Assembly (NCBI RefSeq): GCF_900172345.1
Contig: NZ_FWFY01000012.1
Coordinates: 1 to 64,000, forward strand
Direction: 5' to 3'
Length of the DNA: 64,000 nucleotides
From: Limimaricola soesokkakensis
Lineage (GTDB): Bacteria; Pseudomonadota; Alphaproteobacteria; Rhodobacterales; Rhodobacteraceae
The translations under genes were made by a program, and so were the position numbers. This document shows, in pieces, positions 34,315 to 44,033 of this stretch. Numbering within the stretch: the stretch's first letter is position 1; each line of letters starts with the position of its first letter. The notes below the pieces were generated by a model that did no database searches, was not told the DNA's origin, and saw only the letters and a program-made list of their open reading frames with translations.

Positions 34315-36320
34315 CGCTGCGCCCCTTCGGACTCTTTGCCCGGTCGGTGCGGGCGCGGCTGCTGGCGATCGCGCTCTTGCCGGTGCTGGTGCTGCTACCG
34401 CTTTTCATCGGGGTGATCGTGCTGCGCTGGTCGGACCGGCTCGACGAGCTTCTGATCGTCAAGGTGAACTCCGACCTGACCATCGCCGACCAGTATCTCG
34501 GCCGGCTTCTGGAGAACGCGGCCGAGCGGCTCGACGCGCTCGGCGCCTCGACCGAGTTCGCGGCGGCTATCGCGCGCGACCCCTCGGCGCAGGGCTTCCT
34601 CGCCGGGCGCCGCGACGCGCTCGGCTTCGACTTCCTGTTCCTCGCCCGGCCCGGCGGTATCTCGCGTTTCGACGCGATCCTGTCGGCCGAGGACTGGCCG
34701 GTGATCGCGTCGGCGCTGGAGGGGCGGGCGATGAGCGCGGTCGACCTGTTCGCCCCGGCCACGCTCGCCGCGCTGTCGCCGGATCTGGCCGCGCGCGCGG
34801 CGATCCCGCTGGTGCCCACCGCCGCCGCGCGCCCGACCGAGCGCGACCGGGAGGATCGCGGCATGATGATCCACGCGGCAGCGCCGGTGACACTGGCGGG
34901 GGGTGGCCGCGCGGCGCTGGTGGGGGGCGTGCTGCTCAACCGTAATCTCGGCTTCATCGACACGATCAACGACCTCGTCTACCGCGACCGCTCTCTGCCC
35001 GAGGGCAGCCGCGGCACCGCGACGCTGTTTCTGGGCGATGTGCGGGTCTCGACCAACGTGCGATTGTTCGAGAATGTCCGGGCGCTTGGCACGAGAGTTT
35101 CCGAGGCGGTGTCCGAGCGGGTGCTGGAGCGCGGCGAGACATGGCTCGACCGCGCCTTCGTGGTCAATGACTGGTACGTCTCGGCCTACGAGCCGATCCG
35201 CGATAGCCACGGCGACGCGGTGGGCATGCTCTATGTCGGCTTTCTCGAAGCGCCCTTCTCCGCGGCGCGGGCCAACTCGCTCCTGTGGGTGGCGCTGTCG
35301 CTGCTGGCGGTGCTGGCGATCACGGTGCCGCTGTTCCTGCGATGGGCGGGGCGGATCTTCCTGCCGCTGGAGCGGATGACCCAGACCATGGCCCGGGTCG
35401 AGGCTGGGGACCTGCGCGCGCGCATCCATCTGCAGGGACCGGACGAGATCGGCCAGGTCGCGGGCCATCTCGACACGCTGCTCGACCAGGTGCAGGAGCG
35501 CGACGCACGGCTGCGCGACTGGGCCGCCGAGTTGGAGCGCGAGGTCGAGGCGCGCACCCGCGACCTGCGCGAGGCCAAGGACCGGCTCGAACAAGCGACG
35601 CGGCAGCTGGTGCTGTCGGAAAAGCTCGCCGCCGTGGGCGAAATCACCGCCAGCGTCGCGCATGAGATCAACAACCCTGTGGCGGTGATCCAGGGCAATC
35701 TCGACGTTGCGCGCGAGACGCTGCCGCCGGAGGTGGCGCGCGACGTGAAGACCGAGTTCGACCTGATCGACGCGCAGGTGCACCGGATCTCGGCCATGGT
35801 GTCGAAGCTCCTGCAATTCGCCCGCCCCGGCGATTACGCGCCCTCCGGCGAGACGCTGGAGGCGGGCGAGGCGGTGCGCGATGCGTTGGCCCTCGCGCGA
35901 CACCAGTCGGGCGAAGGCAATCTCAAAATCGAGACCGACCTATCGCCGGGCGCCCGCGTCGCCATGGATCGCGGCGAGCTGACCCAGGTGCTGATCAACC
36001 TCGTGGTCAATGCCGCGCATGCCATGCCGGATGGCGGTACCTTGCGGATCGCCAGCCGCGAGGCGCGGCACGAGGGGCGCGACTGGGTCGAGATCGAGGT
36101 CGCCGATACCGGGCCCGGCATCGCGCCGGAGGTGCTGGCGCGCATCTTCGATCCGTTCTTCACCACCAAGCGCAGCCGCGGCACCGGACTTGGCCTGTCG
36201 ATCAGCCAGACCCTCGTGACCCAGGCAGGCGGCACCATCCTCGCCGCGAGCGAACCGGGCCAAGGCAGCCGCTTCACGATCCGCCTGCCTGCGGCCGGCC
36301 CCGCCACAGGGACCGGCTGA
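34293..36320 (+). CDS. DctB-like sensor histidine kinase
   Basis: A 675-residue membrane kinase. The first transmembrane segment is at about 22-45, followed by a periplasmic double-Cache-like sensor region (about 46-325) and a second segment (about 328-350). Then come HAMP (about 352-405), a coiled coil, and HisKA with phospho-acceptor His457 in ASVAHEINNP. The HATPase domain has N (VLINLVVNAAHAM), G1 (DTGPGI), F and G2 (GTGLGLSI) boxes. The long coil ending in LVLSEKLAAVGE is typical of the DctB group, which senses small organic acids. It starts 22 bp inside the regulator gene, so the pair is coupled. The downstream oxalate/formate-type antiporter suggests a carboxylate ligand, which is inference. 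Confidence 0.9.
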
Positions 36321-36525
36321 CCGCGCAGCGATCAAGGGGCACGAGGTCGGCGGACAAAATGTCCACTTCCTGACCCCCACGGGCGCCAACTCCCGACAGA
36401 ATGTCCATCTAAGTCATTGTTTCAGATATGTATTTTTCTTGACAGTTCAAGATGTGCGCCGCAAGCATCGCCGCCATGACGGCTCTGCTCGGCGGGCAGG
36501 CGCCGCGACTCTGGGAGGAGACATC
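36321..36525. promoter_or_regulatory. Intergenic region before the OFA antiporter with two related inverted repeats
   Basis: GGACA-AAA-TGTCC (36352-36364) and GACA-GAA-TGTC (36395-36405) are centred 42 bp apart, about four helical turns. They could bind the adjacent response regulator. No GG-N10-GC sigma-54 promoter was found. TTGACA at about 36440-36445 lacks a good -10 partner. Confidence 0.5.
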
Positions 36526-38268
36526 ATGAGCTTGAGTGACGCGAAGGGGCCGTTCGGATTCCTTCACAAGGACAACATCGTGGCCAAGCCCGGTTTCAAC
36601 CGCTGGCTGGTCCCCCCCGCTTCGATCGCGATCCACCTGTGCATCGGTTCGGTCTATGCTTGGTCGGTCTTCAACCCGCCGCTGACCCGCGAGCTGGGCG
36701 TCGTGGCGCCGGCGGGCGATGACTGGTCGCTCTCCTCGGTGGTCTGGATCTTCTCGGTCGCGATCGTGTTCCTCGGCCTCGCCGCCGCCTTCGGCGGCAA
36801 GTGGCTCGAGAAGGTCGGGCCGCGCATGGTCGGCGTGCTCTCCGCCTGCCTCTGGGGCGGCGGCTTCGTGATCGGCTCGCTCGGCATCGCCGCGCACCAG
36901 CTCTGGCTGGTCTATCTCGGCTATGGCGTGCTCGGCGGCTGCGGCCTGGGCCTCGGCTACGTCTCGCCGGTCTCGACCCTGATCCGCTGGTTCCCGGACC
37001 GGCGCGGCATGGCCACCGGCATGGCGATCATGGGCTTCGGCGGCGGCGCGATCATCGCCACCCCGCTCAAATCCTGGCTGCTGGGCCTCTATTCCGAGGC
37101 GCCGACTTTCCTCGGCATGACCGGTGAGGTCACCACCAGCACCGAGAACGGCCGGCTTTTCGTCGAGCAGAACGGCCAGCTGATCGAGGCGGTCAGCGCC
37201 ACCGCCGCGCAGGCGGGCCAGATCGACGGCGTCGTCGCCAACGGCCTCTACGCGGTGGGCACCGGCGATACCGGCGCCGCCGCGACCTTCCTGACCCTCG
37301 GGATCGGCTATTTCGTGGTGATGATCATCGCCGCCTTCGGCTTCCGCGTGCCGGCCAAGGACTGGAAGCCCGAGGGCTGGCAGCCGAAGCCGGAATCGGC
37401 CTCCGCCGGGATGATCACCCGCTCGAACGTGCATATCGACCAAGCGATGAAGACGCCGCAATTCTGGCAGCTCTGGCTGATGCTGTGCTTCAACGTCACC
37501 GCCGGTATCGGCGTGATCGGCGTGGCCAAGACGATGATGAGCGAGATCTACGGCACCTCGATGCCGCTGATCGTGACGGCGGCCTTCGCCTCGACCTACG
37601 TGCTGATGATCTCGGTCTTCAACATGGTGGGCCGTTTCTTCTGGGCCTCGACCTCGGACTATATCGGCCGCAAGACCACCTACACGATCTTCTTCGTGCT
37701 GGGCGCGGCGCTCTACCTGTCGATCCCGTTCTTCGCCTCCGCCACGGCGTCGGACCCCTCGATCATCTGGCTGATCGGCTTCTACGTCGCGACCATGATC
37801 ATCTTCACCATGTATGGCGGCGGCTTCGCGACGATCCCGGCCTATCTGGCGGACATGTTCGGCACCATGCATGTGGGCGGCATCCACGGACGGCTGCTGA
37901 CGGCATGGTCGACGGCGGGCGTGCTCGGCCCGCTGCTGATCACCTCGCTGCGCGACATGTCGGTGAAATCCGCGGTCGCCGATCTCGCGGCTAAGGTCGA
38001 CCCGGCGGCCTTCGCCGAGAAGTTCGGCGCGGGGCTCGACCAGCTCGACCAGCTGGTCGCGGCCAAGACCGTCACCATCGCACGACTGATGGAGATCGCG
38101 CCCGCGGGCACGGTCGATCCGACCTCGAGCCTTTACAACACCACGATGTACGTGATGGCGGCACTGCTGGTCGTGGCCTTCTTCGCCAACCTGATGATGC
38201 GCCCGGTACGCGATAAGCATCACTACCGTGAGTCGGATGCGGGCATGAGCGCCGTGCCGGGTGAGTAA
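36526..38268 (+). CDS. OFA-family MFS transporter (oxalate/formate antiporter-like)
   Basis: A 580-residue, 12-segment major facilitator. The N-terminal PPASIAIHLCIGSVYAWSVF, the GYGVLGGCGLGLGYVSPVSTL region and the RRGMATGMAIMGFGGGA loop are hallmarks of the OFA (OxlT-like) family. A ~70-residue insertion between helices 6 and 7 and a ~60-residue periplasmic-like segment before the last helix make it longer than OxlT (about 420). It probably exchanges carboxylates. The ATG at 36526 has GGGAGGAG 7 nt upstream. It lies downstream of the sensor/regulator pair and has its own terminator. The specific substrate cannot be read from sequence. Confidence 0.85.
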   Translation: MSLSDAKGPFGFLHKDNIVAKPGFNRWLVPPASIAIHLCIGSVYAWSVFNPPLTRELGVVAPAGDDWSLSSVVWIFSVAIVFLGLAAAFGGKWLEKVGPRMVGVLSACLWGGGFVIGSLGIAAHQLWLVYLGYGVLGGCGLGLGYVSPVSTLIRWFPDRRGMATGMAIMGFGGGAIIATPLKSWLLGLYSEAPTFLGMTGEVTTSTENGRLFVEQNGQLIEAVSATAAQAGQIDGVVANGLYAVGTGDTGAAATFLTLGIGYFVVMIIAAFGFRVPAKDWKPEGWQPKPESASAGMITRSNVHIDQAMKTPQFWQLWLMLCFNVTAGIGVIGVAKTMMSEIYGTSMPLIVTAAFASTYVLMISVFNMVGRFFWASTSDYIGRKTTYTIFFVLGAALYLSIPFFASATASDPSIIWLIGFYVATMIIFTMYGGGFATIPAYLADMFGTMHVGGIHGRLLTAWSTAGVLGPLLITSLRDMSVKSAVADLAAKVDPAAFAEKFGAGLDQLDQLVAAKTVTIARLMEIAPAGTVDPTSSLYNTTMYVMAALLVVAFFANLMMRPVRDKHHYRESDAGMSAVPGE

Positions 38269-38303
38269 CCCTACGTAAGCCATTATTGAGACGAAAAGTT
38301 TCA

Positions 38304-38333
38304 GGGCCGCGCCACTGGCGCGGCCCTTTGTTT
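38304..38333 (+). terminator. Rho-independent terminator after the OFA antiporter gene
   Basis: GGGCCGCGCC-ACT-GGCGCGGCCC followed by TTTGTTT, 35 bp after the stop. Stem and T-rich tail are both strong. Confidence 0.85.
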
Positions 38334-38523
38334 CAAGTGCGCCCCAGGGTTGTTGGGGTCCAAGATGCATCGGGCATGTTTCCGCCGGTCTTCACGCCGC
38401 GCGCTTGCAACGAAACGGCGAAAACCCGATCCAGAACTCCAGCCGGCTCAACGCGCCGGCGGCCAAACATCACCGGCTTCGAGCCTAAAAAGATGATGTC
38501 GCGGCAGGGGCAGGGAGAAGAAC

Positions 38524-38814
38524 ATGCTAGCTCAATCGGCGATCTGCTATTCGGCGAAGGACTCGGAGAGCGTCCATATCGAGGCCGTCGCCGCCGATCT
38601 GCTTTGCGCGCGCCGGTCACAGCCCCGCCCCACGCCCCTCCCCGCCATGCCGAAGGTGGCTCTGGTGACCCCGAAGCCCGGCCGCAGGAAGAGCCTTTCC
38701 GTCGCGCGGGCCCGACTTGCGAAACCCGTGCCGCTCCCCCAAGCAGCCCCTGTCGAGGCCGCCAACCGCCCCGAGGAACCGGCGGCACCGGTGGATTGCT
38801 TCCTGTTCCGCTAG
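38524..38814 (+). CDS. 96-residue hypothetical protein
   Basis: Small basic protein with a purine-rich ribosome-binding site (GGGAGAAGAAC) before the ATG. Residues about 30-80 are rich in Pro, Lys and Arg; two cysteines lie near the start and one near the end (CFLFR). There is no membrane segment and no recognised family. It stands alone between the antiporter terminator and the helicase gene, followed by a small hairpin (38829-38844). Composition agrees with the surrounding coding DNA, but no independent support exists. Confidence 0.45.
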   Translation: MLAQSAICYSAKDSESVHIEAVAADLLCARRSQPRPTPLPAMPKVALVTPKPGRRKSLSVARARLAKPVPLPQAAPVEAANRPEEPAAPVDCFLFR

Positions 38815-38937
38815 GCCGGGGCGCTATTGGCGCTATACAGCGCCGCATGATCCGTCTATGAGGCTTGGTCTGACACCGCGCGATCCGGCGCGGATCCCGG
38901 CTATTGCCGATCTTGGACCAACGGACATTTCTTACCT

Positions 38938-41133
38938 ATGATGCAGACCCTCAGGGACGCGCTTGATGCGCGCGGCTACGACACGCTCACTCCGGTGCAG
39001 GAGGCCGTCACCGCAGCGGAGCTTGCCGAGCGCGACCTGCTGGTCTCGGCGCAGACCGGCTCCGGCAAGACCGTGGGCTTCGGCCTCGCCATCGGCCCGA
39101 CCATCCTCGACGAGAACGGTCAGCTCGGCCGCGCCGCCGCCCCCGTCGCGCTGGCCATCGCGCCGACCCGCGAACTGGCGAGCCAGGTGATGCGCGAGCT
39201 GGACTGGCTCTATCGCGGCGCCGGCGCCCGTCTCGCCACGGCGATCGGCGGCATGGAGATCCGCGACGAGCGCCGTGCGCTCGACCGCGGCGCGCATATC
39301 GTCGTCGCCACGCCGGGCCGCCTTGCCGACTACGTGCGCCGCGGCGCGATCGACCTCTCGGACATCCGCGCCGTGGTGCTCGACGAGGCCGACGAGATGC
39401 TCGACCTCGGCTTCCGCGACGATCTCGAATTCATTCTCTCGGCCTGCCCCGAGGCGCGCCGGACGCTGCTCTTCTCGGCCACGGTGCCGCCGGCCATCGC
39501 CAAGCTGGCGCAGGATTTCCAGAACGACGCCGAGCGCGTCGTCGTCGCCACCAAAGGCGGTCAACACGCCGACATCGCCTACAAGGCGCTGCAGGTAGCG
39601 CAGGGCGACGAGGAGGCGGCGATCATCAACACGCTGCGCCATCAGGACGCCACCAACGCCATCGTCTTCGCCAACACCCGCGCCACCGTGGCCCGCCTCA
39701 CGGCGCGGCTGTCGAACCGTGGCTTTTCGGTCGTCTCGCTCTCGGGCGAGCTGACCCAGAACGAGCGCACCCATGCGCTGCAAGCGATGCGCGACGGACG
39801 CGCCCGGATCTGCGTCGCCACCGACGTCGCGGCGCGCGGCATCGACCTGCCCGATCTGGAGTTGGTGATCCACGCCGAGCTGCCCTCGAACTCCGAGACG
39901 CTGCTGCACCGTTCGGGCCGGACCGGCCGTGCGGGGCGCAAGGGCGTCAGCGCGCTGATCGTGCCGATGAAGCTGCGCAAGAAGGCCGAGCGCCTGCTCG
40001 GCACCGCGAAGCTCTCGGCCGATTGGACCGTGCCGCCCTCGGCCGAGGACATCCTCGCCGCCGACGAGGCGCGGCTGCTCGACGATCCGGTCTGGAACGC
40101 CGAGGTGACCGAGGATGCCAAGGTCTTCGCCGCCAAGCTGCTCGACCGGCACGCGCCCGAGACCATCGCGGCGGCCTATCTGGCGCTCTACCGCGCCCGC
40201 CGTTCGGCGCCCGAGGAACTGCAGGCCCCCGATGCCAAGCCGCAGAAGCGCCCTGCCGAGAGCTTCGGCCCCGGCAAGTGGTTCTCGCTTTCCGTCGGCC
40301 GCAACGAGCGGGCCGAGGCGCGCTGGCTCCTGCCGCTGCTGTGCCGCGCCGGCGACATCTCCAAGGACGCGATCGGCGCGATCCGAATTCAGGAGACCGA
40401 GACCTTCGTCGAGATCGCCGAAGCCTCGGTGCCCGGCTTCCTGCGGGCGATCGGCCCCGACATGTCGCCCGAAGAGGGCCTGAAGATGACCGCGCTCGAC
40501 GCGGCGCCGGACCTGTCGCGCGGCCCCCGGCCCGAGCGCGGGCAGCGGCCCGAACGTGGCCCCCGCCCCGAGCGCGGTGATCGGCCCGAGCGGGCCCCGC
40601 GACCCGATCGCGGACCCCGTCCGGAGCATGCGCCGCGCCCCGCCCCCGAGGCCACGGCCCCCGCAGCCCCGGCCCCGGCCGCGCCTGCGCCGCAGCCCGC
40701 GGCCGAGGATAGCCGCCCGCCGCGCAAGCCTCGCGCGGACAAGCCCGCGGGCGACAAGCCGCGTGGCGACAAATCCTGGAAGAAGCCCGAGGCCGGTGGC
40801 GGCAAGCCCGAGGGCAAGCCATGGAAGAAACGCGACGGCGAGACCGGCGACAAGCCTTGGAAGAAGAAGGACGCCAAGCCGTTCGACCGCAGCCGCGATG
40901 GCGCGGTTTCCGAGCGCGGCGGCAAGTCCGGCGGCAAGCCGGGTAGCAAGCCCTTCAAGCCCGGTGCCAAGCCCGGACCTCGTCCCGGCAAGCCCGAAGG
41001 CCCGTCCAAGCCGCGCGGCGCCGCCGACACCTCGCGCCGCTTCACCCCGCCGACCGGTGCCAAGAGTGGCACGAAGGCCGGCAAGCCCGCGGCGCGCAAG
41101 GGCGGCTTCGACGCTCCCAAGCGCCGCGACTGA
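38938..41133 (+). CDS. DEAD-box ATP-dependent RNA helicase with DbpA-type and low-complexity tail
   Basis: A 731-residue cytoplasmic RNA helicase. Motifs Q (LTPVQEA), I (AQTGSGKT), Ia (PTRELASQ), Ib (TPGRL), II (DEAD), III (SAT) and VI (HRSGRTGRAGR) are all present in residues 15-345. A DbpA/CsdA-type RNA-binding domain (about 440-515) follows. The last ~210 residues are a disordered basic tail of repeated RPERG, PRPDRG, KPEGKPWKK and GKPGSKP units. This build matches the CsdA/DeaD class used in ribosome assembly and cold adaptation. It is preceded by a 123-bp gap without a clear ribosome-binding site and ends at a strong bidirectional terminator. Confidence 0.93.
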   Translation: MMQTLRDALDARGYDTLTPVQEAVTAAELAERDLLVSAQTGSGKTVGFGLAIGPTILDENGQLGRAAAPVALAIAPTRELASQVMRELDWLYRGAGARLATAIGGMEIRDERRALDRGAHIVVATPGRLADYVRRGAIDLSDIRAVVLDEADEMLDLGFRDDLEFILSACPEARRTLLFSATVPPAIAKLAQDFQNDAERVVVATKGGQHADIAYKALQVAQGDEEAAIINTLRHQDATNAIVFANTRATVARLTARLSNRGFSVVSLSGELTQNERTHALQAMRDGRARICVATDVAARGIDLPDLELVIHAELPSNSETLLHRSGRTGRAGRKGVSALIVPMKLRKKAERLLGTAKLSADWTVPPSAEDILAADEARLLDDPVWNAEVTEDAKVFAAKLLDRHAPETIAAAYLALYRARRSAPEELQAPDAKPQKRPAESFGPGKWFSLSVGRNERAEARWLLPLLCRAGDISKDAIGAIRIQETETFVEIAEASVPGFLRAIGPDMSPEEGLKMTALDAAPDLSRGPRPERGQRPERGPRPERGDRPERAPRPDRGPRPEHAPRPAPEATAPAAPAPAAPAPQPAAEDSRPPRKPRADKPAGDKPRGDKSWKKPEAGGGKPEGKPWKKRDGETGDKPWKKKDAKPFDRSRDGAVSERGGKSGGKPGSKPFKPGAKPGPRPGKPEGPSKPRGAADTSRRFTPPTGAKSGTKAGKPAARKGGFDAPKRRD

Positions 41134-41152
41134 ACCGGGGCGCAAGACGAAC

Positions 41153-41180
41153 GAAGGGGTTCCCGCTCGGGAACCCCTTC
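41153..41180. terminator. Bidirectional terminator between helicase and DUF475 genes
   Basis: A perfect 12-bp stem GAAGGGGTTCCC/GGGAACCCCTTC with a GCTC loop lies 19 bp after the helicase stop and 17 bp from the stop of the convergent gene. GCGTTTCC follows on the plus strand. Confidence 0.75.
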
Positions 41181-41197
41181 GCGTTTCCGGGGGCCCG

Positions 41198-42244
41198 TCA
41201 GGCTTCGCGGATCTCCTGCGCGCGGTTGTGGCGGATCGAGGACCACAGGGCGACCCCGATCAACGCCGCGCCCAGCAAGCCGGTGATCGCCTCGGGCACA
41301 TGCACCAGCGTCTGGGCGAACATCAGCACCGACAGCACCAGGATCGAGTAGAACGCCCCGTGTTCGAGGTAGCGGAACTCGGCCAGGGTGCGCTTCTCGA
41401 CCAGCATGATCGTCATGGAGCGCACATACATCGCGCCGATCCCGAGACCGATGGCGATCAGGAACAGGTTCTTGGTCACCGCGAAGGCGCCGATCACCCC
41501 GTCGAAGGAAAAGCTCGCATCGAGCACCTCGAGATAGAGGAATGCGCCCAGTCCGCCGGCGCGAGCCGCCGCCCCCACCTCTTCCTCGGCATCGAGCCAG
41601 TTGCCCAGCATGTCGAGCGCCAGAAAGCTCAGGAGCCCCAAAAGCGCCGAGAACAGGAAGGTGCCGGTATCGACCGGGTCGAGCACCACCGCGAAGCTGA
41701 CCAGTACCACGAGCACCAGCCCGATCTGCAGCCCCTGCACGCCGGCGGCGCGCCGCAGCCGCCGTTCGAGACTGCCGAACCAGTCGACCTCCTTGCTCTC
41801 GTCGATGAAGAAGGAGAGCGCGACCATCATCAGGAAGGTGCCGCCGAAGGCGGTGATCGACAGATGCGCCTCTTCCATGATCCGCGCGTATTCGGCAGGC
41901 TCGGCGGCAGCGAGGCGCACCGCCTCCCATGGACCGACCCCGGCGGCGACCACCACCACCGCGAGCGGAAAGACGATCCGCATACCGAACACCGCGATCA
42001 GGATGCCCCATGTGAGGAAACGTCGGCGCCAGACCTCCGACATGGTGTCGAGTTTGTTGGCGTTGACGATGGCATTGTCGAAGGAGAGCGAGATTTCCAG
42101 CACCGCCAGCACAGTGGCGATGATCCCGAAGGACAGTGCGCCTGCCGCGCCGCCCTGCCGCCAGCCCAGCCAGACCGCCAGCACCAGACCCAGTATCGTG
42201 ACACCGAACGACCAAGCGAAATACCGACCTATCGCCGCGCGCAT
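41198..42244 (-). CDS. DUF475 (TerC-superfamily) integral membrane protein
   Basis: A 348-residue inner-membrane protein with about nine hydrophobic segments. EISLSFDNAIVNANKL near residue 50 and EVLDASFSFDGVIGAFA near 240 are the paired, acidic-residue-containing motifs of the DUF475/TerC superfamily, thought to handle metal ions such as manganese. ATG 42244 has GGGAGGG 6 nt upstream; an in-frame TTG six bases earlier is less likely. It is convergent with the helicase gene and divergent from manC. A precise substrate is not known for this branch. Confidence 0.85.
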   Translation of the reverse strand: MRAAIGRYFAWSFGVTILGLVLAVWLGWRQGGAAGALSFGIIATVLAVLEISLSFDNAIVNANKLDTMSEVWRRRFLTWGILIAVFGMRIVFPLAVVVVAAGVGPWEAVRLAAAEPAEYARIMEEAHLSITAFGGTFLMMVALSFFIDESKEVDWFGSLERRLRRAAGVQGLQIGLVLVVLVSFAVVLDPVDTGTFLFSALLGLLSFLALDMLGNWLDAEEEVGAAARAGGLGAFLYLEVLDASFSFDGVIGAFAVTKNLFLIAIGLGIGAMYVRSMTIMLVEKRTLAEFRYLEHGAFYSILVLSVLMFAQTLVHVPEAITGLLGAALIGVALWSSIRHNRAQEIREA

Positions 42245-42480
42245 AAACAACCCTCCCGTGATGCCCCGAAGTGATGCTGCGGTGGTGCGATAATGTCCAG
42301 CGCCGCCCGGGATCGGTGCATGATCGGCCCCTGCCCCGGCCCGATTGGCCAGAAGCCGGCCAAGAGGTCTTTTCAGAGAGGACGGATTGACGGTAGGAGT
42401 TCGCCCAAGACGCCGATAAGGCGGCGTAGGCCTCTCGGGATTCTACCTGAAGGCGAAATTGTAGTGGACAGTAATTTATC

Positions 42481-43938
42481 ATGGTAATCGATATGAGTGA
42501 CATCACCCCGGTTCTTCTCTGCGGCGGCTCCGGCACGCGGCTCTGGCCGCTCTCGCGCAAGAGCTATCCCAAGCAGTTCGTGCCGCTGATGGGCGAGGAG
42601 ACGCTGTTCCAGGCCTCGGCCCGGCGGCTGCACGGGCGCGGGCTGGGGCCGGACGGGGCCCTGGGCTTCGCCGCGCCGCTGGTGCTCACCAATTCCGATT
42701 TCCGCTTCATCGTGACCGAGCAGCTCGGCCTTGCCGGTATCGATCCCGGCGCGGTGCTGATCGAGCCCGAGGGGCGCAATACCGCCCCCGCGATCCTCGC
42801 CGCGGCGCTGCATCTGGTGGCCGAGAACCCCGAGGCGGTGATGCTGGTCGCGCCCTCCGATCACGTGGTGCCCGACGCGCCCGCCTTTCACGCCGCCGTG
42901 GCGCGCGGGCTCGGGCCGGTCTCCGAGGGCCGCCTCGTGACCTTCGGCATCGCGCCGACCCATGCCGAAACCGGCTACGGCTATCTCGAGCTCGAAGGCC
43001 CGGTCGGCGACGGCGCGCCGCAGCCCCTGACCCGCTTCGTCGAAAAGCCCGATGCCGGCCGCGCTGAGGACATGCTGGCTTCGGGCAACTTCCTGTGGAA
43101 CGCCGGCATCTTCATGGCCCGCGCCGCCGACATGGTCGCGGCGTTTCGCGAGCATGCGCCCGAGATCCTCGGGCCGGTCGAGGCGGCGCTGGCGCAGGCG
43201 AAAACCGATCTGGGCTTCCTGCGGCTCGACCCGGCCTCCTGGGCTGGCGCGCCCGACATCTCGATCGACTACGCGGTGATGGAAAAGGCGCCGAACCTCT
43301 CGGTCGTGCCCTACCAGGCGGCCTGGTCCGACCTCGGCGGCTGGGACGCGGTCTGGCGCGAGAGCGGCCCCGACGCGAACGGCGTCGTCACGTCCCAGGG
43401 CGCCACCGCGATCGACTGCCGCGCCACGCTGCTGCGCTCCGAGAACGACCGGCTGGAGATCGTCGGCATCGGGCTCGAGAACGTCATGGCGATCGCGATG
43501 AACGACGCGGTGCTGGTGGCCGACATGCGCCGTGCCCAGGATGTGAAGAAGGCGGTCGAGGCGCTGAAGGCCAAAAAGGCCGTGCAGGCCACCGCCTTCC
43601 CGAAGGACCACCGCCCCTGGGGCTGGTTCGAGAGCCTCGTGGTCGGCGGCCGGTTCCAGGTGAAGCGGATCCTCGTCCATCCCGGCGCCTCGCTCAGCCT
43701 GCAAAGCCACCACCATCGCTCCGAGCACTGGATCGTGGTCGAGGGCACGGCCCGGGTCACCATCGACGACGAGGTGAAGCTCGTGACCGAGAACCAATCG
43801 GTCTACATCCCGCTCGGCGCCGTCCACCGCATGGAGAACCCCGGCAAGGTGCCGATGGTGCTGATCGAGGTCCAGACCGGCGCCTATGTCGGCGAGGACG
43901 ACATCGTCAGATACGAGGACGTCTACGCCCGGGGCTGA
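42481..43938 (+). CDS. manC: Mannose-1-phosphate guanylyltransferase / mannose-6-phosphate isomerase
   Basis: This 485-residue bifunctional type II enzyme makes GDP-mannose from mannose-1-phosphate and interconverts fructose-6- and mannose-6-phosphate. The pyrophosphorylase signature GGSGTRLWPLSRKSYPKQF is at residues 15-33, FVEKPD near 185, and the C-terminal cupin isomerase domain has the HHHRSEHWIVVEG metal-site segment. Length is normal. Two ATGs (42481, 42493) are possible starts, without a strong ribosome-binding site. SDR and AI-2E-transporter genes follow, probably as an operon. GDP-mannose would feed the EPS cluster or lipopolysaccharide. Confidence 0.93.
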   Translation: MVIDMSDITPVLLCGGSGTRLWPLSRKSYPKQFVPLMGEETLFQASARRLHGRGLGPDGALGFAAPLVLTNSDFRFIVTEQLGLAGIDPGAVLIEPEGRNTAPAILAAALHLVAENPEAVMLVAPSDHVVPDAPAFHAAVARGLGPVSEGRLVTFGIAPTHAETGYGYLELEGPVGDGAPQPLTRFVEKPDAGRAEDMLASGNFLWNAGIFMARAADMVAAFREHAPEILGPVEAALAQAKTDLGFLRLDPASWAGAPDISIDYAVMEKAPNLSVVPYQAAWSDLGGWDAVWRESGPDANGVVTSQGATAIDCRATLLRSENDRLEIVGIGLENVMAIAMNDAVLVADMRRAQDVKKAVEALKAKKAVQATAFPKDHRPWGWFESLVVGGRFQVKRILVHPGASLSLQSHHHRSEHWIVVEGTARVTIDDEVKLVTENQSVYIPLGAVHRMENPGKVPMVLIEVQTGAYVGEDDIVRYEDVYARG

Positions 43939-44033
43939 ACCCGCAAGCGGTTTCCGGAACCCTGATCGGCGCGGGCAGTTGCCCCCCTGACGGGGCCCGG
44001 ATGGCCTGTGCCCCGAGCTTGAGCGAGGGGCAC

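Noticed and set aside
36321-36525. Sigma-54 promoter before the OFA antiporter
   Set aside because: No GG-N10-GC element with the required spacing was found on the plus strand.
36409-38370. 653-codon minus-strand frame
   Set aside because: Antisense to the OFA antiporter gene; His/Asp/Arg-rich composition typical of shadows.
41153-41180. GGTTCCCGCTCGGGAACC considered as a fifth parS-like site
   Set aside because: It differs from the 16-mer in its core and sits exactly as a terminator between convergent genes.
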